Part shown: positions 8,539 through 15,786 of the stretch, in pieces
How positions within the stretch are numbered: position 1 is the stretch's first letter
Layout: each line of letters opens with the position of its first letter
Assembly: GCF_028882275.1 (NCBI RefSeq)
Contig: NZ_JARBUT010000004.1
Location: 124,001 to 188,000 of the forward strand
Direction: 5' to 3'
Length of the DNA: 64,000 nucleotides
Source: Nocardiopsis sp. N85
Lineage (GTDB): Bacteria; Actinomycetota; Actinomycetes; Streptosporangiales; Streptosporangiaceae
Notes under the pieces: model-generated
What the model was told of the DNA's origin: nothing
The model's input: the letters and a program-made list of their open reading frames with translations, nothing else
The model's database searches: none
Made by a program: the position numbers and the translations under genes

Positions 8539-8592
8539 TCAGACCCGGAGGATCCCCCGGCAGGACACGAGCGCGATGTGCACGGCGTACAT
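8539..8592 (-). CDS. Short upstream ORF, possible 17-aa leader peptide
   Basis: ATG 8592 is preceded by a near-ideal AGGAGG 7 nt upstream and encodes MYAVHIALVSCRGILRV, then TGA (8541-8539). The acetyltransferase that follows 45 bp later uses a weak TTG start. A strong SD on a tiny ORF ahead of a weakly initiated gene is the layout of a translational leader. Whether it acts by coupling, attenuation or as a small membrane peptide is unknown, and expression is unproven. Confidence 0.5.
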   Translation of the reverse strand: MYAVHIALVSCRGILRV

Positions 8593-8695
8593 GGCCCGTC
8601 CTCCTCTCGTCATCGTGCCCCGGGCACCGTCGTCCACGGGGCCCGTCGTTTCTACAGGGCCGGTTCCCGGACCGCAACCCTTTCACCCCCGGTCC

Positions 8696-9943
8696 TCAAG
8701 AGGTCTCGCGCTCCGGATCCCCGAGCCTCTCCACCGTCCCGGTGCCCGTCTCCGGTTCCGGCTTCGGCCGCCGACGCACGGTGATCGCCCAGGTCAGCGC
8801 ACCCGCCACCAAGCCCCAGAAGGCCGACCCGATCCCCAGCAGGGTGATCCCCGACGCCGTCGCCAGGAACGTCACCAGCGCGGCCTCCCGGGCGCGCTCG
8901 TCGGACAGCGCCGAGTTCAGGGAGCCCCCGATCGTGCCGAGCAGGCCGATCCCGGCGATCGCCATGATCAGCGCCGAGGGCAACGCCACCAACAGGGCGG
9001 CCACGGTCGCCCCGAACACGCCCACGCACAGGTAGAACACGCCGGCCCACACACCCGCCAGGAACCTCCGCTCCCGGTCGGGGTGCGCCTGCGGTCCCGT
9101 GCAGATCGCCGCGGTGATCGCCGCCAGGTTCAACCCGAAGCACCCGAAGGGCGCCAGCACCATGTTGGTCGCCCCGGTCCACGCGATCACGGGGGAGATC
9201 GGCACCCGGTAGCCGTCGTTGCGCAGGACCGCCACCCCGGGCAGGTTCTGCGACGCCATCGTCACCACGAACAGCGGCACCCCCACGCTCACCAGCGCCT
9301 GCCAGGAGAACTCGGGGACGACCAACACCGGTACCGCCACCTGCGGACGCACCCCGGACAGGTCCAGGGACCCCCGCAGCGCGGCCGCGATCACACCGGA
9401 GAGCAGCGCCGCCAGGACCGCGTAACGCGGCGACCACCGGCGGACCACCAGGTACACCCCGAACATGGCGGCCACCACGACGAAGTCGCCCTCCATGCCG
9501 GTGAACAGGCCCACCCCGAACTGGAGCAGCACCCCGGCCAGCAGCCCGGCGGCCAGCGGCACGGGGATCCGGTCCATGACCTTCTCGAACAGCCCCGTGG
9601 CACCGCTCAGGGTGATCAGCGCCGCCGAGAACACGAACGCCCCGATCGCCTGCTCCAGGGTCACGCCGTCCAGCCCCACCGCCAACAGCGCGGCCCCGGG
9701 GGTGGACCACGCGATCACCACCGGGGCCCGGTACCGCAGGGACAGGCCCGCGCAGGTGACGGCCATGCCCACGCACAGGGCCAGCATCCACGAGGCGATC
9801 TGTCCGGCGTCGGCCCCGGCGGCCTCGGCGGCGGTGAACACGATCGCGGCCGAACTGGTCACACCGACCAGCACCGCGATCAGACCGGCCGTGACGGCGG
9901 GCAGGGGCGCGACGGACCGGACGAGTCGGAGCAGGGTTCCCAT
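8696..9943 (-). CDS. benE: BenE-family benzoate/H+ symporter
   Basis: A 415-residue membrane protein from ATG 9943 with about twelve hydrophobic segments. It reads as BenE throughout: VTAGLIAVLVGVTSSAAIVF, a YRAPVVIAWSTPGAALLA segment, RIPVPLAAGLLAGVLLQFG and SQNLPGVAVLRNDGYR. BenE proteins import benzoate or related aromatic acids with protons. No benzoate dioxygenase genes are visible, so the true substrate may differ. The C-terminus is short and charged. It is divergent from a methyltransferase across 129 bp, and upstream of the leader ORF/GNAT genes on the same strand. Confidence 0.88.
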   Translation of the reverse strand: MGTLLRLVRSVAPLPAVTAGLIAVLVGVTSSAAIVFTAAEAAGADAGQIASWMLALCVGMAVTCAGLSLRYRAPVVIAWSTPGAALLAVGLDGVTLEQAIGAFVFSAALITLSGATGLFEKVMDRIPVPLAAGLLAGVLLQFGVGLFTGMEGDFVVVAAMFGVYLVVRRWSPRYAVLAALLSGVIAAALRGSLDLSGVRPQVAVPVLVVPEFSWQALVSVGVPLFVVTMASQNLPGVAVLRNDGYRVPISPVIAWTGATNMVLAPFGCFGLNLAAITAAICTGPQAHPDRERRFLAGVWAGVFYLCVGVFGATVAALLVALPSALIMAIAGIGLLGTIGGSLNSALSDERAREAALVTFLATASGITLLGIGSAFWGLVAGALTWAITVRRRPKPEPETGTGTVERLGDPERETS

Positions 9944-10072
9944 GGCGTCTCATTGTGGCCGGGGCGTCTTCGGAGTCCCCCACCCGGGGTGACCTTTTCA
10001 ACCCATGACCGGACCTATGAGGCGGGAGAAAACCCATGGTCCCCAGAGGGGCCGGAATGTGACCATGGCGGT

Positions 10073-10849
10073 ATGGGGACGACACGACGCACGTTCGACG
10101 AACTGGTGGCCGAGGCCGACACCGTATCCGTCGACGGATGGGATTTCTCCTGGCTGGACGGCCGGGCCACCGAACAACGGCCCTCCTGGGGCTACCACCG
10201 ACTCGTGGCCGACCGGATGGCGGGGGCGAGCGCCGCGCTGGACGTCCAGACCGGGGGAGGGGAACTCCTCGCGGGTGTGCCCCGACGGCCCCCGCTGACG
10301 GTCGCCACCGAGGGATGGCCGCCCAACCTCGCCAAGGCGACCCGCCTCCTGCACCCCCTGGGCGCGGTCGTCGTCGACGCGGCCGAGGACGCGCCCCTGC
10401 CGTTCGCCGCCGACGCCTTCGACCTGGTGGTCTCCCGCCACCCGGTGCGCGTGGACTGGGCGGAGATCGCCCGGGTCCTGGCCCCGGGCGGCACCTACCT
10501 CTCCCAGGAGGTCGGTCCGGCGAGCGTGTTCGAGGTGGTCGAGTTCTTCCTCGGGCCCAGACCGGAGGAGGATCGCGCGAACCGCCACCCCGACCACGCG
10601 CGCCGCGGCGCGGAGGCGGCGGGCCTGGAGGTCGTCGACCTGCGCCTGGAACACCTGCGCACCGAGTTCTTCGACGTCGGCGCGATCGTCCACTTCCTGC
10701 GCAAGGTCGTCTGGATGGTCCCGGGCTTCACCGTCGAGGGGCATCTCGATCGGCTGCGCGCCATGCACGACCACATCGAACGCGAGGGGTCGTTCACGGC
10801 CACCACCACCCGCTTCCTCGTCGAGGCCCGCGCCCCGCTTGCCCCCTGA
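10073..10849 (+). CDS. Class I SAM-dependent methyltransferase
   Basis: A 258-residue protein starting at ATG 10073 (MGTTRRTFDEL). The Rossmann core is visible although glycine motif I is degenerate (LDVQTGGGELL, about residues 60-70). Motif II-like TVATEGWPPNLAKA, an acidic VVDAAEDAPLPFAADAFDLVVSRHPV (the usual 'LPF-x-D-x-FD' post-motif) and IARVLAPGGTYLSQEVG follow. This order matches UbiE/COQ5-like small-molecule methyltransferases. Substrate unknown. It ends in a perfect terminator hairpin facing the heme-oxygenase-like gene. Confidence 0.85.
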   Translation: MGTTRRTFDELVAEADTVSVDGWDFSWLDGRATEQRPSWGYHRLVADRMAGASAALDVQTGGGELLAGVPRRPPLTVATEGWPPNLAKATRLLHPLGAVVVDAAEDAPLPFAADAFDLVVSRHPVRVDWAEIARVLAPGGTYLSQEVGPASVFEVVEFFLGPRPEEDRANRHPDHARRGAEAAGLEVVDLRLEHLRTEFFDVGAIVHFLRKVVWMVPGFTVEGHLDRLRAMHDHIEREGSFTATTTRFLVEARAPLAP

Positions 10850-10907
10850 CCCCCACGGTCGGCCCATCGCCCCCGGGACGGGCCGCCGCCGGGTGGTCCG
10901 CCGGGGT

Positions 10908-10942
10908 GGTCCGGGTGCCCGCGTCGCGCGGGCACCCGGACC
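10908..10942. terminator. Bidirectional terminator
   Basis: GGTCCGGGTGCCCGCG (10908-10923) and CGCGGGCACCCGGACC (10927-10942) form a perfect 16-bp stem with a TCG loop between two convergent genes. Confidence 0.8.
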
Positions 10943-10952
10943 GGTCACGGGG

Positions 10953-11306
10953 TCACCGCTCGGCCGAGACCCGCTGGACGACCTCGAAGCCCCACAGTTC
11001 GCTGCCGGTCGCGGCCGGACCGCCGTGACCGTGGCCGTGGCCGTGGCCGGTCCGACCCGCGTCGGCCGCCGCCTGCGCGTGCCCCTGACGGAACTCCCGG
11101 CTGTTCAGCCAGTTCTCGAAGTCCTCCTGCGACCGCCACCGGGTGTACACCAGGTACTTGTCGGTGCCCTCCACCGGACGTAGCAACTGGAACTCCTCGA
11201 ACCCCGGCTGCCCCTCCACCAGGCCGGCCCGGTTGGCGAACCGCTCCTCCAGGGTGGCCCCCTCACCCTCGGGGACGGTCAGGACGTTGAACTTGACGAC
11301 GCTCAC
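10953..11306 (-). CDS. MhuD-like heme-degrading monooxygenase (ABM fold) with His-Gly insert
   Basis: A 117-residue protein; GTG 11306 is chosen because GGAGAGG lies 6 nt upstream. The start VVKFNVLTVPEGEG, the block FQLLRPVEGTDKYLV and the end FEVV closely parallel MhuD of Mycobacterium tuberculosis. Residues equivalent to MhuD Asn7 (N7), Trp66 (W66) and His75 (H76) are all present, so heme binding and ring opening are plausible. An insert at residues 88-96 reads HGHGHGHGG, absent in MhuD and a possible metal-binding loop. Likely cytoplasmic heme-iron release; ordinary ABM monooxygenase is the alternative. Confidence 0.85.
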   Translation of the reverse strand: MSVVKFNVLTVPEGEGATLEERFANRAGLVEGQPGFEEFQLLRPVEGTDKYLVYTRWRSQEDFENWLNSREFRQGHAQAAADAGRTGHGHGHGHGGPAATGSELWGFEVVQRVSAER

Positions 11307-11593
11307 GCGGCACCTCTCCACGGTTGTCACCGATCTGTACCGCCCAACCTAGGACAGCGCTCACCCGGGTCCGCGCCGCCCCGCCCTCACCGGCGTCCGG
11401 ATCACCGCCGGAGGGTCCCGCCCTCCGGGGGAGCGCACGGGTGGCCGCTCTCATCGGCCCCCTCGGTCCGTCCCGTGGCGTTCTCGTGGTCGCCGGCCGC
11501 ATCTCTCGCCCTGACCCGGTCGATTCTCCGACGCCGTGCTTTCAGACCGCTCACCGTCACCGTCACCGGCTCCGGGGAGCGTTCCTCAGCGGC

Positions 11594-12400
11594 TCATCGC
11601 AGCCCGTGCCTGCGGGCGACGATGTCCAGGATGATCGAACGCGGCAGCAGCCGGCGCAGCGCGAACACCAACGGCGCGTTGCTGCCCACCGCGTACAGCG
11701 GCCGGGGCCGGGCGTCCTCCACCGCGCGCAGCACCGTGCGGGCCACCGTCTCCGCGGGGATGCCCGACGCCTCGTTGGCGTTGAGCGCCGCGAGCATGGT
11801 GCGGTAGTCGTCGGTGTAGGGCGAACCGTCCCGCAGGTACTGGGTGCGGCGCTCGCTGATGCCGGTGTTGATCGACCCCGGTTCCACCGTGGCCACCCCG
11901 ATCCCGTAGGGGGACACCTCGCGGCGCAGCGCGTTCGCGAACCCCTTGATCGCGGCCTTGGACGCCACGTACGAGGACCGGTGCGCCAGGGGGAAGCTGG
12001 CCAGCATCGACCCGACCATGATCACCCTTCCGTAGCGGCGTTCCCGCATCCCGGGCAGCACCAGCTGGGTCAGGCGCACCGCGCCGAACACGTTCAGCCG
12101 GAACAGCCGCTCCAGGGCGTCCACGGGCAGCTCCTCCAGCGGCCCGCTCTGGCTCTCGCCCGCGTTGTTGACGAGCACGTCCACCTCACCGGCGGCCCGC
12201 GCGCACGCGACGATCGACCCCTCGTCGGTGAGGTCCAGCGCCAGGTAATCGACGCCGGCCACGGGATCGGTGACCGACTCCGGCCTGCGGCTCGTGCCGT
12301 ACACGCGGTACCCGCGCCGGACCAGGTCGGCGGCGACGGCCCGGCCGATGCCGGAGGAGGCGCCGGTGACGAGCGCGGTCCGCCGGGTGCTGTTCCGCAT
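11594..12400 (-). CDS. Short-chain dehydrogenase/reductase (classical SDR)
   Basis: A 268-residue protein from ATG 12400, with GGAAGGA about 7 nt upstream. The dinucleotide motif TGASSGIG is at residues 12-19, the VNNAG motif near 85-89, then the catalytic Ser (VIMVGSMLASF), Tyr and Lys (SSYVASKAA) and the PGSINT loop. DLTDEGS after strand 3 and the Arg-rich TSRRPES suggest NADP(H) preference. It lies 83 bp downstream of a sarcosine-oxidase-type gene on the same strand and may be co-transcribed. Substrate unknown; family members act on steroids, retinoids and polyketide-type ketones. Confidence 0.92.
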   Translation of the reverse strand: MRNSTRRTALVTGASSGIGRAVAADLVRRGYRVYGTSRRPESVTDPVAGVDYLALDLTDEGSIVACARAAGEVDVLVNNAGESQSGPLEELPVDALERLFRLNVFGAVRLTQLVLPGMRERRYGRVIMVGSMLASFPLAHRSSYVASKAAIKGFANALRREVSPYGIGVATVEPGSINTGISERRTQYLRDGSPYTDDYRTMLAALNANEASGIPAETVARTVLRAVEDARPRPLYAVGSNAPLVFALRRLLPRSIILDIVARRHGLR

Positions 12401-12483
12401 GAGGGGGTCCTTCCGGGAGGGGAGAGGGGACGGGGTGCGCTCGCGCCGCGCTGGGGAGATGATCGCACGCCCCCTCGCCCCGG

Positions 12484-13680
12484 TCACGGCCTCCCGGGGG
12501 CCTGACGGTCCCACCGGTGCGGATCGAACATCGTCACGGGCAGGTCGGTCGAGCCGTTCCGGGCCAGGTCGGCCAGGGCCGACCCCACGGCGGAGGCGAA
12601 CTTGTAGCCGTGCCCGGAGAAGCCGCCGGCGACGACCAGCCCCGGCAGGTCCCGGTGGTGGCCGATGACGAAGTGCTCGTCGGAGGTCATCGTGTACATG
12701 CACGCCGCCATGCGCTCGGGCAGCGGTTCGACGCCGCGCAACCCGGCGGCCAGTTCGCCGAGCCTGCGGGCGTCGGCCTCGTCGGGGGCCCGGGGGCCCG
12801 CGTCCGGGTCGACCGGCTCGCCCCACTGGGCGCCGGGCCGTCGCGGTGCCCCGGGGGCCTCGGCGTGCACGCCGATCTTCACGGTGCGCCCGTCCAGACT
12901 CGGGAACCCGTACCAGAGCGTGCCGTCGGGTTCGTCGCGGGCGAACACCGGCCCCCGCGCGTGCGGTGGAGCGTCCTCGGTGAGACGGAACCAGCCCAGG
13001 ACCCGGCGTTCCACACGGATGCCGCCGCCGAGCCCGGCCAGGGAGGGCAGCAGCGTGGGCAGCCACGATCCGACGGTCACCACCACCCGGCGGGCGCGGA
13101 CCACGGTGTCGCCGAGGTGAACCCGGGGCCGGTCGGCGTCGGGCTCGATCCGGGTGACCGCGGTGTCGGTGAGCACCCGGGCACCGGCCGCGCGGGCCAG
13201 GCGCACCGCCGCCAGGATCGCGGCCTCGGGCAGGACCGCGCCGCCCTCCTCCTCGAACACGCCCTCCTCTCCGGGACGCACCGCGTGCTGGGGGAAACGC
13301 GCGGCCAGGTCGGCGGTGGTCAGGTGGTCGACGGCGAGCCCGTGCCGCTCGGCGGCGGCCAGCGAGCCCGTCACCGCGGCGCTGTCCGGCGCGCCCAGCA
13401 TGAGCGCCCCGGTGCGTCGGACCAGTTCCTCCCCGGACGCCTCCTCCAGTTCGGCCCAGGCCCGCCAGGCGGCCCGCACGAACGGTACGTACTCCTCACC
13501 CTCCAGGTAGGCGGTGCGGATGATGCGCGACTCCCCGTGACTGGAGCCCCGATCGTGGCCGGGGGAGAACCGTTCGACCCCGATCGCGTCGACCCCCTGC
13601 CGGGCCAGTCGCCACAGCGTCTGCGCGCCCATCGCGCCCAGGCCCACGACGACGGTGTCGGTCTCCAGCAGGTCGGCCAC
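12484..13680 (-). CDS. solA: N-methyl-tryptophan/monomeric sarcosine oxidase family flavoenzyme
   Basis: A 398-residue protein. GTG 13680 is preferred (GGGGGGAA just upstream) although the frame is open further. The FAD Rossmann motif VVVGLGAMG sits at residues 10-18, followed by FSPGHDRGSSHGESRIIR, which holds the His and Arg of the MSOX active site. Near the C-terminus ACMYTMTSDEHFVIG carries the Cys that forms the covalent 8-alpha-S-cysteinyl FAD bond in this family, then GGFSGHGYKF. It oxidises an N-methyl amino acid to amine, formaldehyde and H2O2. Sarcosine versus N-methyltryptophan or another amine cannot be decided. The SDR downstream may process a product. Confidence 0.87.
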   Translation of the reverse strand: MADLLETDTVVVGLGAMGAQTLWRLARQGVDAIGVERFSPGHDRGSSHGESRIIRTAYLEGEEYVPFVRAAWRAWAELEEASGEELVRRTGALMLGAPDSAAVTGSLAAAERHGLAVDHLTTADLAARFPQHAVRPGEEGVFEEEGGAVLPEAAILAAVRLARAAGARVLTDTAVTRIEPDADRPRVHLGDTVVRARRVVVTVGSWLPTLLPSLAGLGGGIRVERRVLGWFRLTEDAPPHARGPVFARDEPDGTLWYGFPSLDGRTVKIGVHAEAPGAPRRPGAQWGEPVDPDAGPRAPDEADARRLGELAAGLRGVEPLPERMAACMYTMTSDEHFVIGHHRDLPGLVVAGGFSGHGYKFASAVGSALADLARNGSTDLPVTMFDPHRWDRQAPGRP

Positions 13681-13924
13681 GGTTTCCCCCCAGGTCCGTG
13701 CCCCGGATGTCCTGATCCGGGACGTCGGGCCCATGATCGCAGGCCCGAGCGTGCCGAACGCCCGCCCCGGCAGGGGGGCGGGCGACGCCTTCCCGGAAGG
13801 GGGAAAGGTCTTCGGGCAGGGGAACGGGTGCCGGGTGCCCGTCCCCGGAAACGGTCGAATCGGAGAACGAAAAGGGTCCGGCGGTCTTTTCCGGTTCGTT
13901 CGGCAAGGGAGGTGGACTGGCAGG

Positions 13925-13938
13925 TGGGAGCGCTCCCA
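13925..13938. promoter_or_regulatory. CebR/CelR operator
   Basis: TGGGAGCGCTCCCA is the exact 14-bp palindrome bound by the LacI-family cellobiose sensor CebR (Streptomyces) and CelR (Thermobifida). It is the only copy I found in the window. It lies 473 bp before the LPMO start and 245 bp before the flavoenzyme start; the LPMO is the functionally sensible target. Confidence 0.85.
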
Positions 13939-14043
13939 GTCGCATCATGAGCGGGTTGATGAATGGACGGATGGTGCTGTGCCTCCGGGGGTCCGTGTCG
14001 GGTCCTGGCCACCCCGGCGGCGTTCCAGAAAGGTAACCCGCGA

Positions 14044-14064
14044 ATGGTGATATGTAAACACCAT
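14044..14064. repeat. Inverted repeat ATGGTG-N9-CACCAT
   Basis: A 6-bp perfect dyad in an AT-rich patch about 350 bp before the LPMO gene. A possible operator; function unknown. Confidence 0.35.
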
Positions 14065-14097
14065 ATGGCGGTCCTATTTCGGGGACCGCGTACCGGA

Positions 14098-14120
14098 ATG
14101 GCGAAAGCCCTGTTCGCCAT
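14098..14120. repeat. Inverted repeat ATGGCGA-N9-TCGCCAT
   Basis: A 7-bp perfect dyad with the same 9-nt spacer as the repeat 54 bp upstream and similar half-sites. Confidence 0.35.
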
Positions 14121-14410
14121 CCCCTTTCCCGATTCTTCGTCATGCCGGTCGTCCGCCGGCTCGCCGTCGCCGGCGCTCCCGCCATCGTGATTCGGAACGG
14201 CCTCGGGTCGGAGGCGGCGGCGACACCCCCGTGATCGCGGGGCGGCGGCGGGGAGACGCGGGCCGGGGCGGCACCCGTGCGCCGTCACCGGAAGGTCGCG
14301 CCCACGCATTTTCCAGCGCTGTGTTTCGGTCCGGCTCCGCCGGGTAACAATCGGCCCGGGAGTGCTCCCCGTCGCGCGGCCTCACCCGGCCGAGACCGAC
14401 GGAGAACACC

Positions 14411-15094
14411 ATGACGCACGACACCACCACGACGACCACCGCCCGGGCCCGCCTCCCCTTGGCCGCCCGCGCGCTCACCCTGGCGGCACTGCCCCTGCTC
14501 GCCCTGACCGCCACGGCGGCCCCCGCCGCCGCGCACGGTTCCGTGGTCGACCCCGCCTCCCGCAACTACGGCTGCTTCGAGCGCTGGGGCCAGGACCACC
14601 TCAACCCCGGCATGGCGCAGGAAGACCCCATGTGCTGGCAGGCGTGGCAGGACGACCCCAACGCCATGTGGAACTGGAACGGCCTGTACCGCGACAACGT
14701 CGGCGGCGACCACCGCGGCCAGGTGCCCGACGGCACCCTGTGCAGCGGCGGCAACACCGAGGGAGGCCGTTACGACTCCCTCGACACCCCCGGCGCGTGG
14801 GAGACCACCGCGGTCGACGACGACTTCACCATCCACCTCTACGACCAGGCGTCGCACGGAGCGGACTACTTCCAGGTGTACGTCACCCGGCAGGGCTTCG
14901 ACCCGACCACCGAGGCCCCCGGCTGGGACGACCTGGAGCTGGTCGGGCAGACCGGCCAGTACCCGCCCGGAAACGACTACCTCATCGACGTCAGCACCTC
15001 GGGGTACACCGGCCACCACATCGTCTACACGATCTGGAAGGCCTCCCACCAGGACCAGGTGTACTACCTGTGCAGTGACGTGGACTTCGGCTGA
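14411..15094 (+). CDS. Secreted AA10 lytic polysaccharide monooxygenase
   Basis: A 227-residue precursor. Residues 1-41 are a long Sec/Tat-like signal peptide ending PAAA, so the mature protein begins HGSVVDPASRNYG. His42 (mature residue 1) and His149 (DQASHGADYF) form the copper histidine brace, and a C-terminal Phe (SDVDFG) fits the axial position. Conserved Cys pairs (GCFERWG, MCWQAW, LCSGG, YLCSD) support a secreted fold. It is a single domain with no carbohydrate-binding module. AA10 enzymes oxidatively cleave crystalline cellulose or chitin; the upstream CebR/CelR site favours cellulose. Confidence 0.93.
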   Translation: MTHDTTTTTTARARLPLAARALTLAALPLLALTATAAPAAAHGSVVDPASRNYGCFERWGQDHLNPGMAQEDPMCWQAWQDDPNAMWNWNGLYRDNVGGDHRGQVPDGTLCSGGNTEGGRYDSLDTPGAWETTAVDDDFTIHLYDQASHGADYFQVYVTRQGFDPTTEAPGWDDLELVGQTGQYPPGNDYLIDVSTSGYTGHHIVYTIWKASHQDQVYYLCSDVDFG

Positions 15095-15128
15095 CCTCCT
15101 CCGCCGAGGCGCCCCGTGACGGGGGTGC

Positions 15129-15166
15129 GGCGGTCCGTCGGGGACCGGATCCCCCGGCGGACCGCC
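15129..15166. terminator. Terminator between LPMO and the repeat protein gene
   Basis: GGCGGTCCGTCGGGG (15129-15143) pairs with CCCCGGCGGACCGCC (15152-15166) over 15 bp with one G-U, 8-nt loop. Confidence 0.7.
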
Positions 15167-15215
15167 CGTCCCGCACCGGCGGACCCGACCGGACCGGCGC
15201 ACGGTGCGGGGAGGA

Positions 15216-15578
15216 TCAGCCCTCCCCGTCGAACAACCGGTCGCGGGCGGCGTCGGCCACGGCACCGCCCGGGTCCTCCACGAACCCGCCGACGGCGCCG
15301 ACCTGATCCTGGAACCCCTGTGCGGCCTCGGCCGCCTCTCCGAACGCGGCCTCGCCGTACCCCTGCGCGGCCTCGGTGGTCTCCCCGAAGGCCGTTTCGC
15401 CGTACCCCTGCGCGAGGTCCCCCACCTCGCCGTACCCCTGGGCGACGTCGCCCATCTCCCCGAACGCGGCTTCGCCGTATCCCTGGGCCGTCCCACCGAG
15501 ATCGGCCGCGTCCTGGGCCACCTCCTCGGCCGCTCCGCCGAAGAGCCCCTTGGCCCAGCCGATGGCGTCGTCGAACAT
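15216..15578 (-). CDS. Small Gly/Ala-rich tandem-repeat protein of unknown function
   Basis: A 120-residue acidic protein from ATG 15578, with GGGAG about 9 nt upstream. After an amphipathic start (MFDDAIGWAKGLFGGAAEEV) it consists of about four degenerate repeats built on AQGYGE-x-AFGE, some shortened to AQGYGEVGDL, then a tail GGFVEDPGGAVADAARDRLF. No Cys, signal peptide or membrane segment is seen. The repeat and low complexity recall actinobacterial stress or antitoxin-like helical proteins, but no family is recognised. It stands alone between an LPMO and an MFS gene. The repeat also exists at DNA level, so copy number may vary among strains. Confidence 0.6.
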   Translation of the reverse strand: MFDDAIGWAKGLFGGAAEEVAQDAADLGGTAQGYGEAAFGEMGDVAQGYGEVGDLAQGYGETAFGETTEAAQGYGEAAFGEAAEAAQGFQDQVGAVGGFVEDPGGAVADAARDRLFDGEG

Positions 15579-15786
15579 CGCACCACACTCCCTCTGTCAA
15601 GCCCTTCACGGTCAGGACGGACGTTACCCCGCCCGTGTGAACCCGGGATAAGGGGCGGTCGCGCGGCGTGATCACCCTGGTGCGGCGGTGCCCTCACGAG
15701 GCGCCTCCCGTCGGATACCGCGTCATCGGCCTCGCGACCTCCTTCGGGCGCGGGCCGAGCGGACGATACCGGGGACCACGACGGGA

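Larger units (their letters stand above)
13681..14410. other. 730-bp intergenic region upstream of the LPMO
   Basis: I see no convincing gene here. It contains a CebR/CelR-type operator (13925-13938), a lower-GC patch (about 14040-14080) and two inverted repeats with 9-nt spacers (14044-14064 and 14098-14120). It serves the divergent flavoenzyme and LPMO genes. Confidence 0.6.

Noticed and set aside
11331..11360. An IdeR/DmdR iron box upstream of the MhuD-like gene
   Set aside because: The minus strand reads CCTAGGTTGGGCGG, but only one half resembles the TTAGGTTAG consensus and the other half is absent.
13496..14185. A minus-strand frame across the LPMO upstream region
   Set aside because: It overlaps the flavoenzyme gene out of frame and has no recognisable protein pattern; the region instead carries operators and dyads.
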